A model generated the notes under the pieces. It had not been told where the DNA came from, did no database searches, and saw only the letters and a program-made list of their open reading frames with translations. The translations under genes were made by a program, and so were the position numbers. Positions 53,038 through 63,971 of a stretch of DNA of 64,000 bases are shown piece after piece. The stretch is from Thinopyrum elongatum (Eukaryota; Streptophyta; Magnoliopsida; Poales; Poaceae). The stretch lies in assembly GCA_011799875.1 (NCBI GenBank), contig CM022303.1:70519680-70583679 (forward strand). Reading direction: 5' to 3'. Numbering within the stretch: position 1 is the first letter of the stretch; the number at the start of each line of letters is the position of its first letter.

Positions 53038-55592
53038 CCTTCACAGATGATTTGAGAAGGTATGGGTATATCTACTTGATGAAACACAAGTCTGAAACAT
53101 TTGAAAAGTTCAAAGAATTTCAGAGTGAAGTGGAGAATCATCGTAACAAGAAAATAAAGTTTCTATGATCTAATCGCGGAGGCGAATATTTGAGTTACGA
53201 GTTTGGCCTCATTTAAAACAATGTGGAATTGTTTCACAACTCATGCCACCTGGAACAACAAAGCGTAATGGTGTGTCCGAACGTCGTAACTGTACTTTAT
53301 TAGATATGGTGCATTCTATGATGTGTCTTACCGATTTACCACTATCATTTTTGGGTTATGCATTAGAGATAGCTGCATTCACGTTAAATAGGGCACCATC
53401 TAAATCCGTTGAGACAACACCGTATGAACTATGGTTTCGCAAGAAACCTATGCTGTCGTTTCTTAAAGTTTGGGGTTGCGACACTTATGTCAAAAGGCTT
53501 CAACCTGATAAGCTCGAACCCAAATCGGAGAAGTGCGTCTTCATAGGATACCCTAAGGAAACAATTGGGTACACCTTCTACCACAGATCCTAAGGAAACA
53601 ATTGGGTTGTGCATTAGAGACAGCCGCATTCACGTTAAATAGGGCACCGTCTAAATCCGTTGAGACGACACCGCTTGAACTATGGTTTGGCAAGAAACCT
53701 AAACTTTCGTTTCTTAAAGTTTGGGGATGCGATGCTTATGTCAAAAGGCTTCAGCCTGATAAGCTCGAACCTAAATCGGAGAAATGCGTCTTCATAGGAT
53801 ACCCTAAGGAAACTATTAGGTACACCTTCTACCACAGATCCGAAGGCAAGATCTTTGTTGCTAAAAATGGGTCCTTTCTAGAGAAGGAGTTTCTCTCGAA
53901 AGAAATGAGTGGGAGGAAAGTAGAACTTGATGAGGTAATTGTACCTTCTCTCGAATTGGAAAGTAGCACATCACAGAAAACCATTCCCGTGATGCCTACA
54001 CCAACTAGAGAGGAAGCTAATGATGATAATCATGAAACTTCAGATCAAGTTACTACTGAACTTCGTAGGTCAACCAGAGCATGATCCGCACCAGAGTGGT
54101 ACGGTAATCCAGTCCTGGAAGTCATCTTACTAAACCAAGGCGAACCTACGAACTATGAAGAAGCTATGATGAGCCCAGATTCCGACAGATGGCTTGAGGC
54201 CATGAAATCTGAGATAGGATCCATGTATGAGAACAAAGTATGGACTTTGGTGGATTTGCCCGATGATTGGCAAGCCATAGAAAATAAATGGATCTTCAAG
54301 AAGAAGACTAACGCTGATGGTAATGTTACTATCTACAAAGCTCGACTTGTCACGAAAGGTTTTCGACAAGTTCAAGGGGTTGACTACGATGAGACCTTCT
54401 CACCCGTAGCGATGCTTAAGTGTGTCCGAATCATGTTAGCAATTGCCACATTTTATGATTATGAAATATGGCAAATGGACGTCAAAACTGCATTCCTTAA
54501 TGGATTTCTTAAAGAAGAGTTGTATATGATGCAACCAGAAGGTTTTGTCGATCCTAAAGGTGCTAAAAAGGTGTGGAAGCTCCAGCGATCCATCTATGGA
54601 CTGGTGCAAGCATCTCGGAGTTGGAATATATGCTTTGATGAGGTGATCAAAGCATATGGTTTTATACAGACTTATGGTGAAGCCTGTATTTACAAGAAAG
54701 TGAGTGGGAGCTCTGTAGCATTTCTGATATTATATGTGGATGACATATTGTTGATTGGAAATGATATAGAATTTTTGGATAGCATAAAAGGATACTTGAA
54801 TAAGAATTTTTCAATAAGAGACCTCGGTGAAGCTGCTTATATATTGGGCATCAAGATCTATAGAGATAGATCAAGATGCTTGATGAGACTTTCAATGAGT
54901 ACATACCTTGACAAGATTTTGAAGGAGTTCAAAATGGATCAGTCAAAGGAGTTCTTGCCTGTATTGTAAGGTGTGAAGTTGATTAAGACTCAAAGCCCAA
55001 CCACGCCAGAAGATAGAGAGAGAATGAAAGTCATTCCCTATGCCTCAGCCATAGGTTCTATGAAGTATGCCATGCTGTGTACCAGACCTGTTGTGTGCCT
55101 TACCATGAGTTTGGCAAGGGGGAACAATAGTGATCCAGGAGTAGATCACTGGACAGCGGTCAAAATTATCCTTAGTTACCTAAGAGGACTAAGGAAATAT
55201 TTCTCGGTTATGGAGGTGATAAAGAGTTTGTCATAAAGGGTTACGTTGATGCAAGCTTTAACACCGATTCGGATGACTGTGAGTCTCAATATGGATACAT
55301 ATTGAAAGTGGGAGCAATTAGCTAGAGTAGCTCCATGCAGAGCATTGTTGACATAGAAATTTGCAAATATACATACGGATCTGAATTTGGCAGACCCGTT
55401 GATTAAAACTCTCCCACAAGCAAAACATGATCACACCTTAGTACTCTTTGGGTATTAATCACATGGTGATGTGAACTAGATTATTGACTCTAGTAAAACT
55501 CTTTGGGTGTTAGTCACATGACGATGTGAACTATGGGTGCTAATCACAAGGCGATGTGATCTAGATTATTGACTCTAGTGCAAGTGGGAGGC
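53038..55592 (+). pseudogene. Copia D pol fragment with duplicated integrase segment
   Basis: Starts within integrase (TDDLRRYGYIYLM) directly against Gypsy E. Integrase to about 53592 is nearly identical to B (FLGYALEIAAFTL, FRKKPMLSFLKVWGCDTY). Then, through CCTAAGGAAACAATTGGGTT, the sequence steps back and repeats the same segment (53603-53840) in an A-like form (FGKKPKLSFLKVWGCDAYVK). RT (54230-54970) keeps LILYVDDILLIGND. RNase H (55200-55400) has the shared deletion and TAG. Further stops are at about 54082 (CGA to TGA) and 54967. Confidence 0.9.
55440..55580 (+). repeat. Tandem repeats before the PPT of Copia D
   Basis: Three variants of the TCACATGGCGATGTGAACTA unit with CTCTTTGGGTGTTA spacers, as in B and A. 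Confidence 0.88.
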
Positions 55593-57307
55593 TGAAGGAA
55601 ATATGCCCTAGAGGCAATAATAAAGTTGTTATTTTATATTTCCTTATTCATGATAAAGGTTTATTATTCATGCTAGAATTGTATTGATCGGAAACTTAAA
55701 TACATGTGTGAATACATAAACAAATAACATGTCCCTAGTGAGACTCTACTAGACTAGCTCGTTGATCAAAGATGGTTAAGGTTTCCTAACCATGGACATG
55801 TGTTGTCATTTGATAACGGGATCACATCATTAGGAGAATGATGTGATGGACAAGACCCATCCATTAGCTTAGCATATGATCGTTCAGTTTATTGCTATTG
55901 CTTTCTTCATGTCAAATACATATTCCTTCGACTATGAGATTATGCAACTCCCGGATATCGGAGGAATGCCTTGTGTGCTATCAAACGTCACAACGTAACT
56001 TGGTGATCATAAAGATGCTCTACAGGTATCTCCGAAGGTGTTTGTTGAGTTGGCATAGATCGAGATTAGGATTTGTCACTCCGAGTATCTGAGAGGTATC
56101 TCTGGGCCCTCTCGATAATACACATCATAAGCTTGCAAGCAAATGACTAAGGAGTTAGTTACGAGATGATGTATTACGGAACGAGTAAAGAGACTTGCCG
56201 GTAACGAGATTGAACTAGGTATAGAGATACCGACGATCGAATCTCGGGCAAGTAACATACCGATGGACAAAGGGAATTACGTATGTTGTCATAAGGTTCG
56301 ATCGATAAAGATCTTCATAGAATATGTAGGAGCCAATATGGGCATCCAGGTTCCGCTATTGGTTATTGACCAGAGAGGTGTCTCGGTCATGTCTACATAG
56401 TTCTCGAACCCGTAGGGTCCGCACGCTTAACGTTCGTTGATGATGTAGTATTATATGAGTTATGTATGTTGGTGACCGAATGTTGTTTGGTGTTTCGGAT
56501 AAGATCACGGACATGACGAGGAGCTCCGGAATGGTCCGGAGGTAAAGATTGATATATGGGATAATAGTGTTTAGTCTTCAGAAAGGTTTCAGAATTCACC
56601 GGAAGGGGTTTCGGATGTTTCCCGAAATGTTTGGGCATGAGAACACTTTATTTGGGCCAAGGGGTAAAGCCCACGAGGGTTTTTGGAAAGTGAAAAAGGA
56701 AGTTTTGTGGAGGCCAGGGGCTAGACGCCAGGAACCCTGGCGTCTGGGGGGTAGACGCCGGGAACCCTGGCATCTAGCCCTGGAGTCCGAGAAGGACTCT
56801 TGCCTTTCGGGCAAAACCGACTTTGAGGAGGCTTTTACTCCAAGTTTCGACCCCAGGGCTCAACATATAAATAGAGGGGTAGGGTTAGCACCCAAGACAC
56901 ATCAAGATTCACCAAGCCGTGTGCCGGCAACCCCGTCCCCTCTAGTTTATCCTCCGTTATAGTTTCCATTGTGCTTGGCAAAGCCCTGCGGAGATTGTTC
57001 TCCACCAACACCGTCACCACGCCGTCGTGCTGCCAGAACTCATCTACTACTTCGCCCCTCTTGCTGGATCAAGAAGGCGAGGACGTCATCGAGCTGAACG
57101 TGTGCTGAACGCGGAGGTGCCATACGTTCGGTACTTGATCGGGACGGATCGTGAAGGTGTACGACTACATCAACCACGCTGATAAACGCTTCCGCTTAGC
57201 GATCTTCAAGGGTATGAAGATGCTCTCCCCTCTCATAGCTATACATCTCCATGGATAGATCTTGCGTGTGCGTAGAATTTTTTTTTTCCATGCAACGTTT
57301 CCCAACA
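55593..57307 (+). repeat. LTR D1
   Basis: TGAAGGAAATATGCCC to CGTTTCCCAACA, then PBS GTGGCATCATGAGCC. The U3 core holds a perfect 10-bp-arm palindrome AGACGCCAGG-AAC-CCTGGCGTCT (56723-56745) followed by an imperfect second copy. TATA is TATAAATA (56866-56873). Confidence 0.94.
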
Positions 57308-58687
57308 GTGGCATCATGAGCCAGGTCTATGCGTAGATGATATGCATGAGTAGAACACAAAGAAGTTGTGGGCGGTGATGTTCATACTGCTTACCACCAA
57401 CATCTTATTTTGATTCGGCGGCATTGTGGGATGAAGCGGCCCGGACCAACCTTACATGTTCACGCACATGAGACCGGTTCCACCGACTGACATGCAACTA
57501 GTTTTGCATAAAGGTGGCTGGCGGGTGTCTGTTTCTCCTACTTTAGTTGAATCAAATTTGACTGCGGCCGGTCCTTGAAGAAGGTTAAAACAGCAAACTT
57601 GATAAATCACCGTTGTGGTTTTTGCCGTAGGTAAGAACGGTTCTTGCTAGAAACCCGTAGCAGCCACGTAAAACTTGCAACGACAAAGTAGAGGACGTCT
57701 AACTTATTTTTGCAGGGTATGTTGTGATGTGATAGGGTCAAGACATGATGTGATATACGTTATTGTATGAGATGATCATGTTTTGTAATTTATCGGCAAC
57801 CGGCAGGAGCCTTGTGGTTGTCTCGTTATTGTATGAAATGCAAACGCCATGTAATTGCTTTATTTTATCGCTATGCGTTAGCAATAGTTGTAGAAGCAAT
57901 AGTTGGCGAGACGACCACGACGCAACGATGGAGATCAAGGTGTCGAGCCGGTGACGATGGAGATCATGACGATGCTTTGGAGATGGATATCAAAAGCACG
58001 AGATGATGATGGCCATATCATGTCACATATTTTGATTGCATGTGATGTTTATCTTTTATGCATCTTATATTGCTTAGAATGACGGTAGCATTATAAGATG
58101 ATCCATTCATTAAATTTCAAGATATAAGTGTTCTCCCCGAGTATGCACCATTGCGAAAGTTCATCGTTTCAAGACACCACGTGATGATCAGGTGTGATAG
58201 ACTATACGTTCACATACAACGGGTGTAAGACAGTTTTGCACACGCAGAATACTTGGGTTAAACTTGACGAGCCTAGCATGTACAGACATGGTCTTGGAAC
58301 ACTGGAGACCGAAAGGTCGAACGTGAGTCATATAGTAGATATGATCAACATAGAGATGTTCACCACTGATGACTACCCCATCTCACGTGATGATCGAACA
58401 TGGGTTAGTTGATTTGGATCACGTATCACTTAGATAGCTTGAGGGATGTTTATTTAAGTGGGAGTTCATTAGTAATTTGATTAATAGAACTTAATTTATC
58501 ATGAACTTAGTCCTGATAGTATTTGCAAATCTATGTTGTAGATCTATAGCTCGCAATGTAGCTCCCCTATTTTTGATACCGGTTCAGTTGCTAAGATTAG
58601 TAACTTGAAATAGGAGTTGCAAAATGAACAGAGACTAGTTAAGGGTGAGGTGACGATGTGTGTTGGAAGTGATTCCAATGTTGATAA
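57308..58687 (+). pseudogene. Copia D leader with gag deleted
   Basis: Leader collinear with B (25183-26417), including PBS TGGCATCATGAGCC. At the gag start it has ATA (58546-58548) like B. After GCTCCCCTA it jumps to TTTTTGATACCGGTTCAG (protease DTG), so the whole gag is gone, and after TTGATAAG (58688) it enters LTR D2. Both joins show short shared words, typical of illegitimate recombination. Confidence 0.88.
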
Positions 58688-60243
58688 GACTAGCTCGTTG
58701 ATCAAAGATGGTTAAGGTTTCCTAACCATGGACATGTGTTGTCATTTGATAACAGTATCACATCATTAGGAGAATGATGTGATGGACAAGACCCATCCGT
58801 TAGCTTAGCATATGATCGTTCAGTTTATTTCTATTGCTTTCTTCATGTCAAATACATATTCCTTCGACTATGAGATTATGCAACTCCCGGATACCGGAGG
58901 AATGCCTTGTGTGCTATCAAACATCACAACGTAACTGGGTGATCATAAAGATGCTCTACAGGTATCTCCGAAGGTGTTTGTTGAGTTAGCATAGATCGAG
59001 ATTAGGATTTGTCACTCCGAGTATCGGAGAGGTATCTCTGGGCCCTCTCGGTAATACATCATAAGCTTGCAAGCAAATGACTAAGGAGTTATTTATGAGA
59101 TGATGTATTACGGAACGAGTAAAGAGACTTGCCGGTAACGAGATTGAACTAGGTATAGAGATACCGACGATCAAATCTCGGGCAAGTAACATACCGATGG
59201 ACAAAGGGAATTACGTATGTTGTCATAAGGTTCGATCGATAAAGATCTTCGTAGAATATGTAGGAGCCAATATGGGCATCCAGGTTCCGCTATTGGTTAT
59301 TGACCAGAGAGGTGTCTCGGTCATGTCTACATAGTTCTCGAACCCGTAGGGTCCGCACACTTAACGTTCGTTGACGATATAGTATTATATGAGTTATGTA
59401 TGTTGGTGACCGAATGTTGTTCGGTGTTCCGGATAAGATCACGGACATGACGAGGAGCTCCGGAATGGTCCGGAGGTAAAGATTGATATATGGGATAATA
59501 GTATTTAGTCTTCAGAAAGGTTTCGGAATTCACCTGAAGGGGTTTCGGATGTTTCCCGAAATATCTGGGCACGAGAACACTTTATCTGGGCCAAGGGGTA
59601 AAGCCCATGAGGGTTTTTGGAAAGTGTAAAAGGAAGTTTTGCGGAGGCCAGGGGCCAGACGCCAGGAACCCTGGCGTCTGGGGGTAGACGCCGGGAACCC
59701 TGGCGTCTAGCCCTGGAGTCCGAGAAGGACTCTTGCCTTTCGGGCAAAACCGACTTTGAGGAGGCTTTTACTCCAAGTTTCGACCCCAGGGCTCAACATA
59801 TAAATAGAGGGGTAGGGCTAGCACCCAAGACACATCAACATTCACCAAGCCGTGTGCCGGCAACCCCGTCCTCTCTAGTTTATCCTCTGTTATAGTTTCC
59901 GTTGTGCTTGGCAAAGCCCTGCGGAGATTGTTCTTCACCAACACCGTAACCACGCCGTCGTGCTGCCAGAACTCATCTACTACTTCGCCCCTCTTGCTGG
60001 ATCAAGAAGGTGAGGACGTCATCGAGCTGAACATGTGCTAAACGCGGAGGTGCCGTACGTTCGGTACTTGATCGGGACGGATCGTGAAGGTGTACAACTA
60101 CATGAACCGCGCTGATAAACGCTTCCGCTTAGCGATCTTCAAGGGTATGAAGATGCTCTCCCCTCTCGTAGCTATACATCTCCATGGATATATCTTGCGT
60201 GTGCGTAGAATTTTTCTTGTTTTCCATGCAACGTTTCCCAACA
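58688..60243 (+). repeat. LTR D2, first ~150 bp missing
   Basis: Starts in the LTR at GACTAGCTCGTTGATCAAAG and ends CGTTTCCCAACA. Its U3 palindrome (59656-59680) has 11-bp arms, CAGACGCCAGG/CCTGGCGTCTG. Very close to D1. Followed by Gypsy E integrase DNA beginning TAAAGGTGATG. Confidence 0.93.
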
Positions 60244-60800
60244 TAAAGGTGATGAAATTCTATGGTTAACATCATATTTAGCACGAATTTTACGGAAAGC
60301 ACCATGAATAAAGTGTGAACCACCATCAGTCATTAAATATCTAGGGACTCCACCCCTTGGGAAAATAACTTCTTTAAGCATTTTAATGGAGGTGTTATGA
60401 TCAGCACTACTAGTTGAATAGCTTCTACCCACTTAGTGACATAATCAACAGCAACCAAAATATGTGTATACCCATTAGAAGAAGGAAAAGGTCCCATATA
60501 ATCAAAACCCCAAACATCAAATGGTTCAATAGCAAGTGAATAATTCATAGGCATTTCCTGACGCTTACCGATATTACCAATTCTTTGGCATTCATCACAA
60601 GATAAAACAAACTTACGGGCATCCTTGAAGAGAGTTGGCCAATAAAAACCATATTACAATACCTTGTGAGCAGTTCTATCTCCCGCATGATGCCCTCCAT
60701 AAGCTTCGGAATGACATTTCCGTGGGATTTGTTCCTCTTCATGCTCAGGTACACAACGTCTAATAATACCATCTACTCCTTCTTTATAAAAATGTGGGCC
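60244..60800 (-). pseudogene. Gypsy E integrase, N-terminal zinc finger and core
   Basis: The minus order is a zinc finger with EAYGGHHAGDRTAHKVL-type His pair (near 60690) and [13 protein letters not shown]ys pair (near 60590), then the core [18 protein letters not shown] (first catalytic Asp), [16 protein letters not shown], then [12 protein letters not shown] (second Asp) and KYDVNHRIS. It stops at 60244 where Copia D lies. The catalytic Glu region is missing. Frameshifts near 60440 and 60655 break it. Confidence 0.87.
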
Positions 60801-60833
60801 ATCCCAAAAGTAATGTCTTAAATCATAGAAGAA

Positions 60834-61613
60834 TTATTTCTTTTGTTGGTATGTAAAACTAGGTGGTATATACTTAGCAACAATGTAATTAGCATAGTCA
60901 GCATACCAAGGAGTATTATGAGAAACATTTATTGCAGCTAGTTGTTCATCAGGAAAGCTATCATCAATAGGTAGTGGGTCATCAATAATATTCTCTAACC
61001 TAGACAAGTTATCAACTACGGGATTCTCAGCTCCTTTCCTGTCAGTGATATGTAAACAAAATTCTTGTAACAAAAGAACCCACCTAATGAGCCTAGGTTT
61101 AGCATCTTTCTTTTCCATAAGATATTTTATAGCAGCATGATTAGTGTGAACAGTTACTTTGGAATCAACAATATAAGATCTAAATTTGTCACAAGCAAAC
61201 ACAACTGCTAAAAATTCTTTTTCAACAGTAGCATAATTTCTTTGGGCACTGTCTAGAGTTTTGCTAGCATAATGAATAACATTCAATTTCTTATCAACTC
61301 TTTGTCCTAGAATAGCACCAACAGCATAATCACTAGCGTCACACATAATTTCAAAAGGCAAGTTCCAATCAGGTGGTTGAACAATAGGTGCAGAAGTTAA
61401 GGCTTTCTTAAGTGTTTCAAAGGCTTCTACACAATCATCATCGAAAACAAATGGAACATCTTTTTGTAAAAGATTTGTAAGAGGCCTAGAAATTTTAGAG
61501 ATGTCTTTAATAAACCTCCTATAGAAACCAGCATGACCAAGAAAACTACGGATACCTTTGATATCTTTAGGACATGACATTTTCTCAATTGCATCAACTT
61601 TAGCTTTATCCAC
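60834..61613 (-). pseudogene. Gypsy E RNase H and RT tail
   Basis: 259 aa. RT thumb and connection are [20 protein letters not shown] and [18 protein letters not shown]. RNase H has [40 protein letters not shown], and [18 protein letters not shown], where the family has HTDH (Asp to Asn). It ends [16 protein letters not shown] and YQQKK. It is separated from the upstream frame by a TGA near 61620 (CGA in relatives). Confidence 0.9.
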
Positions 61614-61622
61614 CTCAATACC

Positions 61623-63971
61623 TCATTCAGAAATTTTAAGGCCCAAGACAATGCCTTCATTAACCATAAAGTGGCACTTCTCCCAATTCAAGACAAGATT
61701 AGTTTGCTCACATCTCTGCAAAACTCGATCAAGGCTGCTCAAGCAATCATCAAAAGAAGTTCCATAAATGGAAAAATTATCCATGAAAACCTCAACAATC
61801 TTTTCACAAAAAACAGAGAATATAGCAGTCATACATCTTTGAAAGGTAGCAGGTGCATTGCATAAACCAAAAGGCATACATCTATAAGCATAAGTTCCAA
61901 AAGGACAAGTAAAGGTGGTTTTCTCTTGATCAGGTTGTGACACGGGTATTTGAGAAAAACCGGAATATCCATCAAGGAAGCAAATGTGTGTGTGCTTAGA
62001 TAATCTTTCCAACATTTGATCAATAAAAGGCAAGGGGTAATGATCCTTTCTAGTTGCTTTATTTAGCTTTCTAAAATCAATTAACATTCTATAGCCAGTA
62101 ACAATTCTTTGTGGAATAAGTTCATTTTTATCATTAGGAACAACAGTAATACCTCCCTTCTTAGGGACACAATGAACTGGACTTACCCATCTACTATCAG
62201 CTATGAGATAGATTATACCTGCTTCCAGAAGCTTTAGTATTTTAGTTCTTACCACTTCTTTCATCTTAGGATTCAAACGTCGTTGATGATCAACAACGGG
62301 TTTAGCATCAGGTTCCATATTAATCTTGTGCTGACAGAGAGTGGGACTAATGCCCTTAAGATCATCAAGAGTATATCCAATAGCAGCACGGTGCTTCCTC
62401 ATAATCTTTAATAACCTTTCTTCTTCATTTTCTGAAAGGTTAGCACTAATAATAACAGGATATATCTTTTTCTCATCAAGATAAGCATATTTCAAAGTGT
62501 TAGGAAATTGTTTTAATTCAAACACAAGATCGCCTTTAGGTGGAGGAGGACCTCCTAGTGTTTCAATAGGCAAATTGTGTTTGAGCAGAGGTCGTTGTTC
62601 AAAGAAAATTTTATCTATTTCATTTCTTTCATGCATATGCATATCATTTTCATGGTCTAGCAAATATTGTTCTAGTGGATCAGTAGGAGGCACAACAATA
62701 GAAGCAGGACCAATTATTTCATCCCTACTAGGTAATTCTTTCTTATGAGGTTGTCTACTAAACTTGGAGAAATTAAACTCATGAGATTCATCACCAAAGC
62801 TAACACCGACAGTTTGCTTTTCACAATCTATTTTAGCATTAACGGTGTTCAAGAAAGGTCTACCAAAGATAATGGGACAAAAATCGTCTTGTGGGGAACC
62901 AAGGAATAGAAAATCAGTAGGGTATTTTATTTTCCCACACAAGACTGCAACATCTCTAACAATCCCAAGTGGTGTGATGGTGTCTCTATTAGCAAGTTTA
63001 ATAGTAACATCTATGTCTTCTATTTCAGCGGGTGCTATGTCATTCATAATTTCTTGGTATAAGATAAAAGGAATAGCACTCACGCTAGCACCTAAGTCAC
63101 ATAAACCATGATAGCAATGATCTCCAATTTTAACTAAGACAACAGGCATGCCAACTAAGGGTCTATATTTATCTTTATCATCAGGTTTGGCAATTCTAGC
63201 AGCTTCATCACAGAAGTAAATAACATGCCCATCAATATTTTCTACCAGGAGATCTTTAACCATAGCAACACTAGGTTCTACTTTAATTTGCTCTGAAGGT
63301 TTAGGTGCTTTAATATTACTTTTGCGAACCACAGTTGAAACCTTAGCATGTTCTTTTATCCTAACAGGGAGAGGTGGTTTTTCAATATAAGCAGTAGGCA
63401 CAACTGGATCAACATTATAAATAATAGTTTCATCTTTAACTATGACCGGTTCTTTAACTTCTTCTTTGATAGGGGGATGATATTTAAACCATTTCTCCTT
63501 AGGGAGATCAACATGAGTAGCAAATGATTCACAAAAAGAGGCTACTATCTCAGAGTCAAGTCCATATTTAGTGCTAAACTTTTGAAAAGCATCGGTATTC
63601 ATAAAAGATTTAACACAATCAAACTTAAGCTTTATACCTGACTCTTTACCTTCATCGAGTTCCCAATCTTCAGAGTTGCGTTTAATTCTTTCTAAAAGAT
63701 CCCACATGAATTCAATAGTCTTCTTCATAAAAGAACTAGTACAAGAAGTATCGAGCATGGATTGATCATCACGAGAAAGCCGAGCATAAAAATTCTGAAT
63801 AATAATTTCTCTAGAGAGCTCATGATTGGGGCATGAATATAACATTGACTTAAGCCTCCCCCAAACTAGAGCGATACTTTCTCCTTCACGAGGCCAAAAA
63901 TTATATATATAATTCCGATCACGATGAACTAGATGCATAGGATAATTTTTTTGGTGAAATTCCAATTTCAA
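61623..63971 (-). pseudogene. Gypsy E gag C-part, protease and reverse transcriptase
   Basis: 782 codons open. Gag remnant at residues 1-150 (ALVWGRLKSMLYSCPNHELS, IIIQNFYARLSRDDQSMLD). Protease near residue 290 (LCDLGASVSAIPFILYQE, then PIIFGRPFLNTVNAKID). RT has LEAGIIYLIADSRWVSPVHC, GYRMLIDFRKLNKATRKDHY, FLDGYSGFSQIPV and MPFGLCNAPATFQRCM. The catalytic block is VEVFMDNFSIYG, where the family has FMDDFS, so the second Asp is Asn. The frame begins after a TAG (63978-63980), so gag upstream is also broken. Wild-type motifs are recalled from the family. Confidence 0.92.

Larger units (their letters stand above)
53038..60243 (+). mobile_element. Copia block D: pol, LTR, deleted interior, partial LTR
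   Basis: Order is pol fragment, LTR D1 (55593-57307), PBS and leader (57308-58545), tiny gag/protease remnant (58546-58687), LTR D2 (58688-60243). D1 thus follows one interior as a 3' LTR and precedes another as a 5' LTR, the structure produced by recombination between tandem or identical elements. It replaced about 270 bp of Gypsy E integrase. Confidence 0.88.

Noticed and set aside
60244..60248. TAAAG as a TSD for Copia D
   Set aside because: No matching copy at the left border (53037); that side was lost with a deletion.
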